Shown: positions 56,809 through 64,000 of the stretch, piece by piece
Layout of the letters: each line of letters opens with the position of its first letter
How positions within the stretch are numbered: the stretch's first letter is position 1
NCBI RefSeq assembly: GCF_963678635.1
Contig: NC_087064.1
Location: 12,258,819-12,322,818, forward strand
Length of the DNA stretch: 64,000 nucleotides
Direction of reading: 5' to 3'
Source: Symsagittifera roscoffensis
Taxonomy: Eukaryota; Xenacoelomorpha; Acoela; Convolutidae
Made by a program: the position numbers and the translations under genes
Notes under the pieces: model-generated
Database searches by the model: none
What the model was told of the DNA's origin: nothing
Seen by the model: the letters and a program-made list of their open reading frames with translations, nothing else

Positions 56809-57886
56809 AAGCAGGAGAGCCAAAAACTTTGCCGGAAAAGCGCAAATTCAAATTTTTTCATTTTTTTACTGTTCCACTGTCAAATAAGAGGAAACTACCA
56901 AAATATTCAGGTGAGTTCAAAACCTCAATTAGAGTGAAACAAAGTTTTCATGATTTTTTTCAAAGTTTTGATGAAAAAATTGGATTGAAGAGCCAAACTT
57001 TTTTCAAACGATTAAACTACTGTAAATCAAGCATCGCTGGTTCAGTGGTAGAATTATCGCCTGCCAAGCGATAGACAAGGGTTCTATTCCCGGCCGATGC
57101 ATAGCAGGAAAAAATTCCTAGGAAAGAACAGTCTTAAACTTTTGTAACTTTTTACTGTTCCAATTTGAAAAAAAGGAAAACTACTCAAATAATTATCTGT
57201 ATTTTAAGTCTCAAATGAATTGAATCTTTCAAGATTTTGATTCAAAATATTGTTAAAAAATTTTAATGAAGGGCAAAGTTTTTGTTCAAATGGTGATCAT
57301 TTTTATTCAAGCATCAGTGGTTCAATGGCAGGATTGTCGCCTGCCAAACAATATACCCGTGTTCGAGTCCCGGCCGATGCAGCGCAGAGAGTTATACTAG
57401 AAAAGCAAAGCTTTATACTTTTGTAATTTTTACTGTCCACTGTCAAAAAGAGGAAAAATACTGAAATATTCAGCTGAATTCAAAACCTCAATTAGAATGA
57501 AACAAAGTTTCCATGATTTTGTTTGAAGTTTCGATGAAAAGATTGGATTGAAGAGCAAAAATTTATTCAAACTATCAAAACAGGTTACATCAAGCATCGG
57601 TGGATCAGTCGTTAAATTGTCGCCTGCAACGCGATAGACCCAATTTCGATTCCCGTACGATGCAAAGCAGAAAAGCAGAAACATTTTGCCGGAAAAGCGC
57701 AAACTTAACTTTTTGCAAATTTTTTCTGTTCCATTGTCAAAAATGAGGAAAACTACTCAAATAAATAGCTGAAGTTCAAAACTCAAATGAAGTGAATCAT
57801 TCATGATTTTGATTCGAAAATTTGGTGAAAAATTGAAATGAAGAGCAAAGTTTTTGTTCAAACGATTAAAACAGATAAAAAATCAA

Positions 57887-57954
57887 GCATCGGTAATTCA
57901 GTTGCATTGTCGCCTTCCACGCGATCGACCATGAATCGATTCCCGGGCGATGCA
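57887..57954 (+). pseudogene. Class B unit with a three-base D-loop deletion
   Basis: 68 nt: AGTTGCATTG replaces AGTTGTAGCATTG. The T arm is also altered (ATGAATCGATT), so the B box is weak. Confidence 0.72.
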
Positions 57955-59606
57955 AAGGAGAAAAGCAGAAAAGCAGAAAAAATTTTCTAGAAAAGCGCAA
58001 TTTTACGTTTTCTCATTTTTTTACTGTGCCACTGTCAAAAAAGAGGAAAACTACTCTAATAATTAGCTGAATTCGACACCTCAATTAAAATGAAACAAAG
58101 TTTTCAGTATTTTGAATCAACGATTTGATGAAAAACTTGGATGATTGAGCAAAACTTTGCTGGAACGATTATAGCAGTTGAATCAAGTGTCGATGGTTCA
58201 GTGATAGAATTGTCGCCTGCCACGCGATAGACCCGGGTTCGATTTCCGGCAGATGCAAACAGCAAAGCAAAACATTTGCCGGAAAAGCGCAAACTTAAAT
58301 TTGTTGCATTTTTTTACTGTTCCACTGTCAAAAAAGAGGAAACTACCAAAATATTCAGCTGAATTCAAAACCTCAATTAGACTGTAACAAAATTTTCATG
58401 ATTTTGTTCAAAGATTTGATGAAAAAATTAGATTGAAGAGCAATTTTGTTCAAACGATTAAAATATTGTAAATCAAGCATCGCTGGTTGAGTGTTAGAAT
58501 TGGCGCCTGCCACGCGATAGACCCGGTATCGATTCCCGGCCGATGCATAGCAGAAAAAATTTCCTAGTAAAGAGCAATCTTAAAGTTTTGTAACTTATCA
58601 CTGTTCCATTGTCAAAAAAGAGGAAAAATGCTCAAATGAATTGAATCATTCATGATTTTGATTCCTAATATTGTTTAAAAAAATGAAATAAAGGGCAAAG
58701 TTATTGTTCAAACGGTGAACAACTTAATTCAAGGATCAGTGATTCAGTGGTAGGGTTGTCGCCTGCCAAGCAATATACCCGTGTTCGAGTCCCAGCCGAT
58801 GCAGCGCAGAGAGTTTTACTAGAAAAGTGCAAGTTTAAAATTCTGTAATTTTTACTGTCCACTGTCAAAAAGAAGAAAAATACTGAAATATTCAGCTGAA
58901 TTCAAAACCTCAATTAGAATGAAACAAAGTTTTCATGCTTTTGTTTGAAGTTTTGATGAAAAGATTGGATTGAAGAGCAAAACTTTGTTCAAACTATCAA
59001 AACATTTTACATTAAGCATCGGTGGTTCAGTCGTAGAATTGTCGCCTGCCACGCGATGGACCCGATTTCGATTTCCGTCCGATGCAAAGCAGAAAAGCAG
59101 AAAAATTTTGCCGGAAAAGCGCAAACTGAAACTTCTGCAACTTTTTACTGTTCCACTGTCAAAAAAGAGGAAACTACTGAAATAATCAGCTGAATTCAAA
59201 ACCTCAATTAGAATGAAACAAAGTTTTTATGATTTTGTTTGAAGTTTTGATGAAAAGATCGGATTGAAGAGCAAAACTTTGTTCAAACTATCGAAACATA
59301 TTACTTCAAGCATCGGTGGTTCAGTCGTAGAACTGTCGCCTGCCACGCCATAGACCCGATTTCGTTTCCCGTCCGATACAAAGCAGAAAAGCAGAAAAAT
59401 TTTCCTAGGAAAGCGCAAAGTTAAATTTTTTCAACTTCCTACTGTTCCACTGTCAAAAAAGAGGAGAACTAACAAATACAAAAAAGAGGAGACTTTTACA
59501 ACTCAAATAAAATAGGTCATTCAGGGTTTTGATTCGCAAGTTTGGTGAAAAATTGAAATGAAGAACAAAGTTTGTGTTCAAACGATTAAAACAGATAAAA
59601 AATCAA

Positions 59607-59665
59607 GCATCGGTGGTTCAGTTGTAGCATTGTCGCCTTCCACGCGATAGACCATGGTTCAATTA
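59607..59665 (+). pseudogene. Class B unit with missing 3' end
   Basis: The unit breaks off in the T loop (TTCAATT) and runs straight into AAAAAATTTCTAGAAAAGCG, losing the 3' T-stem and acceptor strands. Confidence 0.8.
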
Positions 59666-59872
59666 AAAAATTTCTAGAAAAGCGCAATTTTGCGTTTTTT
59701 CAATTTTTTACTGTGCCACTGTCAAAAAAGAGGAAAACTACTCAAATAATTAGCTGAATTCAACCTCAATTAGAATGAAACAAATTTTTCATGATTTTTT
59801 TTCGAAGTTTCGAAGAAAAAATTGGATTGAATAGCAAAACTTTATTCAAACGATTAAAATGGAGAAAATCAA

Positions 59873-59943
59873 GCATCGGTGGTTCAGTGGTAGAAATGTC
59901 GCCTGCCATGCGATAGACCAGGGTTCGTTTCCCGGCCGTTTCA
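59873..59943 (+). pseudogene. A-like tRNA-Gly (GCC) unit with ruined 3' acceptor strand
   Basis: Ends CCGTTTCA instead of CCGATGCA, and the T loop reads TTCGTTT. The loop is CTGCCAT. Confidence 0.72.
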
Positions 59944-60734
59944 TAGCAGAAAAAATTTCCTAGGAAAGAGCGGTCTTAAACTTTTGTAACATATTACTGT
60001 TCCACTGTCAAAAAAGAGGAAAATACTCAAATAAATAGCTGTATTTTAAAACTCAATTGAATTGAATTATTCATGATTTTGATTCAAAATATTGTTAAAA
60101 AATTGAAATGAAGGGCAAATTTTTTGTTCAAACGGTGAACACTTAAATTCAAGCATCAGTGGTTCAGTGGCAGGATTGTCGCCTGCCAAGCAATTTACCC
60201 GTGTTCGAGTCCCAGCCGATGCAGCGCAGAGAATTTTACTAGAAAAAGACAAGTTTAAACTTTTGTAGTTTTTACTGTCCACTGTCAAAAAGAGGAAAAA
60301 TACTGAAATAATCGACTGGATTTAAAAACTCATTACATTAGAATGAAAAAATTTTTTTTTAAATGATTTTGTTCGAAGTTTTGATGAAAAGATTGGATTG
60401 AAGAGCAAAACTTTCTTAAAACTATCAAAACCGATTACATCAAGCATCGATGGTTCAGTCGTATAATTGTCGCCTGCCACGCGATAGATCCGATTTCGAT
60501 TTCCGTCCGATGCAAAGCAGAAAACGGAAAATTTGCCGGAAAAGCGCAAACTTAAACGTTTGCAACTTTTTACTGTTCAACTGTCAAAAAAGAGGAAGGT
60601 ACTGATATATTCAGCTGAATTCAAAACCTCAATTAGAATGAAACAAATTTTTCATGACTTTGTTCAAAGTTTTGAAGAAAAAAATGGATTGAAGAGCAAA
60701 ACTTTGCTAAAACGGTTAAAATAGTGTAAATCAA

Positions 60735-60805
60735 GAATTGCTGATTCAGTGGTAGAATTGTCGCCTGCCAGGCAATAGACCCGGGTTCAATTCCCGGCCG
60801 ATGCA
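60735..60805 (+). pseudogene. Decayed tRNA-Gly-like unit (GCC)
   Basis: Starts GAATTGC, with three acceptor pairs lost, and its D stem is GATTC-like. The T stem CCGGG/CCCGG is kept. A relative of 63009. Confidence 0.7.
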
Positions 60806-60962
60806 TAGCGGAAAAAAATTCCTAGGATAGAGCAGCCTGAAACTTTTGTAACTTATTACTGTTCCACTGTCAAAAAAGAGGAAAACTCCTCAAATAATTA
60901 GCTGAAGTTCCGATGAAAAAAAATGGATGATAGAGCAAAACGATTATAGCAGTTTAAACCAA

Positions 60963-61033
60963 GCATCGGTGGTTCAGTGGTAGACTTGTCTCCTGCCAAG
61001 CAAAATACCCGTGTTTTAGTCCCGGCTGATGCA
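60963..61033 (+). pseudogene. A/D hybrid tRNA-Gly-like unit (GCC)
   Basis: Class A acceptor and D arm, then a D-type 3' half (CCAAGCAAAATACCCGTG) with a T loop of TTTTAGT, so the B box is lost; GTGTTTTAGT also adds a TTTT stop inside the gene. Confidence 0.72.
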
Positions 61034-61239
61034 GCGCAGAGAGTTTTACTAGAAAAGCGCAAATTTAAACTTTTGTAATTTTTCACTGTCCACTGTCAAA
61101 AAAAGGAAAAATACTGAAATATTCAGCTAAATTCCAATTAGAATGAAACAAAGTTTTAATGATTTTGTTCGAAGTTTTAATGAAAAAATTAGATTGAAGA
61201 GCAAAACTTTGTTCAAACTATCAAAACAGAGTACATCAA

Positions 61240-61310
61240 GCATCGGTGGTTCAGTCGTAGAATTGTCGCCTGCCACGCAACAGGCCCGGGTTCGATTTAC
61301 GGCCGATACA
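61240..61310 (+). pseudogene. Decayed tRNA-Gly-like unit (GCC)
   Basis: GCC in loop CTGCCAC, stem GTCGC/GCAAC with two mismatches, T stem CCGGG/TACGG with one mismatch, acceptor closing CCGATAC. Confidence 0.68.
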
Positions 61311-61827
61311 TAGCAGAAAAAATTTCCTAGGAAAGAACAGTCTTAACCTTTTGTAACTTATTACTGTTCAACTGTCCAAAAAAGAGGAAAACGACTCAAA
61401 TGAATTGCTGTATTATAAAACTCAAATGAAATGAATCATTCGTAATTTTGATTCGAAAATTTGGTGAAAAATTGAAATGAGGAGCAAAGTTTTTGTTGAA
61501 ACAATTGAAAAAGAAAATCAAGCATCGGTGGTTCAGTTGTAGCATTTTCGTCTTCCACGCTGTAGACAATGGTTCGATTACCGGGCGATGCAAAGCAGAA
61601 AAGCAGAAAATTTTTCTAGAAAAGCACAATTTTACGTTTTTTCAATTTTTTACTGTGCCACTGTCAAAAAAAATCTGAAAACTACTCAAATAATTAGCTG
61701 AATTTGAAACCTCAATTAAAAAATTAAAATGAAACAAAGTTTTCATGATTCTGATTCAAAGCTTCGTTGAAAAAAATTGGATCATAGCGCAAAACATTGC
61801 TGGAACAATTATAGCAGTTTAAATCAG

Positions 61828-61898
61828 GCATCGGTGGTTCAGTGGTAGAATTTTTGCCTGCCACGCGATAAACCCGGGTTCGACTCCCGGCTGATACA
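61828..61898 (+). pseudogene. Class N unit: tRNA-Gly-like (GCC) with internal T5 (reference)
   Basis: The T arm is perfect, but the anticodon stem reads TTTGC/GCGAT and, with the bases before it, makes a run of five T residues, a Pol III stop inside the gene. The acceptor closes with CTGATAC and loses one pair. Copies: 62432 and 63595. Confidence 0.75.
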
Positions 61899-62137
61899 TA
61901 GCAGAAAAAATTTCCCAGGAGAGAACAGTCTTAAGCTTTTGTAACTTATTAATGTTCTACTGTCAAAAAGAGGAAAACTACTAAATAGCTGTATGTTAAA
62001 TATGTTAAAGAAATAAATAGCTGTATGTTAAAACCCAAATGCGATGAATCATTCATGATTTTGATTCAAAAATTGGGTGAAAAAATGAAATCAAGAGCAA
62101 AAGCTTTTCTCAAACGATTTAGACAGACAAAAATCAA

Positions 62138-62211
62138 GTATCGGTGCCACGCGATAGACCCGATTGTCGCCTGCCACGCGATAGACCCGATTTCGATTTC
62201 CGTCCGATGCA
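62138..62211 (+). pseudogene. Class P unit: rearranged, D arm replaced by duplicated anticodon 3' segment
   Basis: After GTATCGGTG the sequence jumps to CCACGCGATAGACCCGAT, then TGTCGCCTGCCACGCGATAGA and a class E T arm. The D arm is gone and the 3' anticodon strand is present twice. Copies at 62715-62788 and 63879-63952 have the same 74-nt form. Confidence 0.8.
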
Positions 62212-63008
62212 AAGCAGAAAACAGAAAATTTGCCGGACAAGCGCAAACTTAAACGTTTGCAACTTTTTACTGTTCAACTGTCAAAAAAGAAGAAGGTACT
62301 GAAATATTCAGCTGAATTCAAAACCTCAATTAGAATGAAACAAATTTTTCATGATTTTGTTCAAAGTTTTGAAGAAAAAAGTGGATTGAAGAGCAAAACT
62401 TTGTTCAAACGATTAATAAAGTGTAAATCAAGCATCGGTGGTTCCGTGGTAGAATTTTTGCCTGCCACGCGATAAACCCGGGTTCGACTCCCGGCTGATA
62501 CATAGCAGAAAAAATTTCCCAGGAGAGAACAGTCTTAAGCTTTTGTAACTTATTAATGTTCTACTGTCAAAAAGAGGAAAACTACTCAAATAAATAGCTG
62601 TATGTTAAAACCCAAATGCGATGAATCATTCATGATTTTGATTCAAAAATTGGGTGAAAAAATGAAATCAAGAGCAAAAGCTTTTCTCAAACGATTTAGA
62701 CAGACAAAAATCAAGTATCGGTGCCACGCGATAGACCCGATTGTCGCCTGCCACGCGATAGACCCGATTTCGATTTCCGTCCGATGCAAAGCAGAAAACA
62801 GAAAATTAGCCGGACAAGCGCAAACTTAAACGTTTGCAACTTTTTACTGTTCAACTGTCAAAAAAGAGGAAGGTACTGAAAAATTCAGCTGAATTCAAAA
62901 CCTCAATTAGAATGAAACAAATTTTTCATGATTTTGTTCAAAGTTTTGAAGAAAAAAGTGGATTGAAGAGCAAAACTTTGTTCAAGCGATTAAAATAGTG
63001 TAAATCAA

Positions 63009-63079
63009 GCATTGCTGATTCAGTGGTAGAATTGTCGCCTGCCGGGCAGTAGACCAGGGTTTAATTCCCGGCCGATGCA
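63009..63079 (+). pseudogene. Decayed tRNA-Gly-like unit (GCC)
   Basis: GCATTGC start, loop CTGCCGG, T arm CAGGG TTTAATT CCCGG. B box lost. Confidence 0.7.
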
Positions 63080-64000
63080 TAGCAGAAAAAAATTCCTAGG
63101 ATAGAGCAGTCTGAAACTTTTGTATTTTATTACTGTTCCACTGTCAAAAAAGAGGAAAACTACTCAAATGAATTGCTGTATTATAAAACTCAAATGAAAT
63201 GAATCATTCATAATTTTGATTCGAAAATTTGGTGAAAAATTGAAATGAAGAGCAAGGTTTTTGTTGAAACAATTGAAAAAAAAAAATCAAGCAGCGGTGG
63301 TTCAGTTGTAGCATTTTCTTCTTCCACGCGGTAGACAATGGTTCGATTCTCGGGCGATGCAAAGCAGAAAAGCAGAAAATTTTTCTAGAAAAGCACAATT
63401 TTACGTTTTTTCAATTTTTTACTGTGCCACTGTCAAAAAAGAGGAAAACTACTCAAATAATTAGCTGAATTCGAAACCTCAATTAAAAAATTAAAATGAA
63501 ACAAAGTTTTCATGATTCTGATTCAAAGCTTCGTTGAAAAAAATTGGATCATAGCGCAAAACATTGCTGGAACAATTATAGCAGTTAAAATCAGGCATCG
63601 GTGGTTCAGTGGTGGAATTTTTGCCTGCCACGCGATAAACCCGGGTTCGATTCCCGGCTGATACATAGCAGAAAAAATTTCCCAGGAGAGAACAGTCTTA
63701 AGCTTTTGTAACTTATTAATGTTCTACTGTCAAAAAAGAGGAAAACTACTCAAATAAATAGCTGTATGTTAAAACCCAAATGCGATGAATCATTCATGAT
63801 TTTGATTCAAAAATTGGGTGAAAAAATGAAATCAAGAGCAAAAGCTTTTCTCAAACGATTTAGACAGACAAAAATCAAGTATCGGTGCCACGCGATAGAC
63901 CCGATTGTCGCCTGCCACGCGATAGACCCGATTTCGATTTCCAACCGATGCAAAGCAGAAAACAGAAAATTTGCCGGACAAGCGCAAACTTAAACGTTTG

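Larger units (their letters stand above)
51740..57120 (+). repeat. Repeat with 2,048 / 1,463 / 2,048-base periods
   Basis: Unit series in copy 1: GUC 51779, A' 52072, B 52357, L 52652, M 52938, A 53227, C-like 53520. Copy 2: 53827, 54120, (none), (none), 54401, 54690, 54983. Copy 3: 55290, 55583, 55868, 56163, 56449, 56738, 57031. Copy 2 lacks exactly 585 bases, that is B and L, with the junction near 54,350 inside the shared leader sequence. Copies 1 and 3 look almost identical at +3511. Confidence 0.93.
57120..61750 (+). repeat. Mixed region of decayed units
   Basis: Unit starts: 57311 (D), 57594 (E with a CTGCAAC loop), 57887 (B, 68 nt), 58187 (K), 58477 (C-like), 58733 (D), 59016 and 59310 (E), 59607 (B, 3' end missing), 59873 (A-like, 3' acceptor strand ruined), 60153 (D), 60444 (E), 60735 (decayed GCC), 60963 (A/D hybrid), 61240 (decayed GCC), 61522 (B). 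No unit here keeps a full fold. Around 59,460-59,500 the AAAAAAGAGGAGA spacer block is duplicated locally. Confidence 0.83.
1..64000 (+). repeat. Tandem array of tRNA-Gly genes and tRNA-Gly pseudogenes (whole window)
   Basis: About 228 tRNA-like units follow one another head to tail, all on the + strand, at 280-290-base intervals. A unit is a tRNA-Gly-like body of 71 nt, a short trailer with a T-run, a small palindrome, and a spacer containing the recurring blocks CTGTTCCACTGTC, CTCAATTAGAATGAAAC and TTCAAACGATTAAAATAG. Spacers differ between classes but are alignable across the window, so the whole unit was amplified, not the tRNA alone. The array continues past both ends. Spacers hold nothing recognisable beyond these blocks. 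Confidence 0.97.
61750..64000 (+). repeat. Repeat of N and P units at the right edge
   Basis: N units start at 61828, 62432 and 63595; P units at 62138, 62715 and 63879; the decayed GCC unit at 63009 and class B at 63291 lie between the second and third pair. The N-P pair is present as a near-direct duplication at 61.8-62.2 and 62.4-62.8 kb and returns 1,163-1,164 bases later. The repeat is cut by the window end. Confidence 0.87.

Noticed and set aside
59450-59520. A possible non-array insertion where the spacer changes
   Set aside because: The stretch is a local duplication of the AAAAAAGAGGAGA spacer block joined to an L/M-type spacer (ACAACTCAAATAAAATA), so it is still array sequence.
62025-62252. 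75-codon open frame repeated at 62602 and 63766
   Set aside because: It overlaps the rearranged P unit. The repeated CHAIDPI segment comes from the duplicated anticodon strand. Recurrence is due to the DNA repeat.
1-64000. CRISPR array
   Set aside because: The repeats are long and themselves tRNA genes, the spacers are homologous to each other rather than unique, and there are no cas genes.
1-64000. Independent insertions of a tRNA-derived SINE
   Set aside because: Units are strictly head to tail, one strand, with homologous spacers, no target-site duplications, no poly-A tails and no unrelated host DNA between them. A SINE origin of the first monomer cannot be excluded.
1-64000. Prokaryotic or organellar tRNA cluster
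   Set aside because: The body is a eukaryotic cytosolic tRNA-Gly with Pol III boxes and T-run terminators, no encoded CCA, and all units are one family, unlike bacterial or mitochondrial clusters.

Overview
The window holds one thing: a head-to-tail tandem array of glycine-tRNA genes and their decayed relatives. It contains about 228 tRNA-like units (my count by eye), all on the + strand, roughly one every 280-290 bases. Each unit is a 71-nt tRNA body plus an AT-rich spacer of about 210-220 bases that repeats with its unit. I found no protein gene, rRNA, classical transposon or CRISPR array, and no stretch above about 300 bases outside the array. The tRNA body is a eukaryotic cytosolic tRNA-Gly with internal Pol III A and B boxes, no encoded CCA and T-run terminators downstream, so this is eukaryotic nuclear DNA, most likely from an animal. 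I cannot name the species.

Units fall into recurring classes. Class A is a well-folded tRNA-Gly(GCC). Class B has anticodon UCC. Classes C and D are decayed GCC copies. Further decayed classes (E to N, P and Q here) dominate after about 25.8 kb. About 22 units fold without a stem mismatch that would exclude function, and seven more have one damaging change. The rest have broken stems, lost arms, fused halves or changed anticodons.

Layout: 1-2.1 kb, mixed edge of the array. 2.2-10.9 kb, a four-unit higher-order repeat (B-C-D-A, about 1.135 kb). 10.5-15.8 kb, a 2,626-base segment in two copies, each with a 490-base subrepeat of scrambled class B units. 15.9-25.8 kb, the four-unit repeat again, with class A doublets and triplets and three units with an alanine-type AGC anticodon. 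25.8-31.4 kb, mixed E/F/G/H/B units. 31.4-36.2 kb, a nearly identical 1,320-base five-unit repeat. 36.2-43.3 kb, mixed units. 43.3-51.2 kb, a roughly 2.6-kb nine-unit repeat with internal rearrangement. 51.7-57.1 kb, a 2,048/1,463/2,048-base repeat carrying six of the best-folded genes. 57.1-61.7 kb, mixed decayed units. 61.8-64 kb, a repeat of N and P units. The array runs off both ends of the window.

The unit copies look like products of repeated unequal exchange. Deletions and chimeras join equivalent points of neighbouring units and remove whole numbers of units. A minority of tRNA-Gly(GCC) genes keep their fold. Whether they are transcribed cannot be told from sequence. The many short open reading frames are translations of the repeat, not genes.
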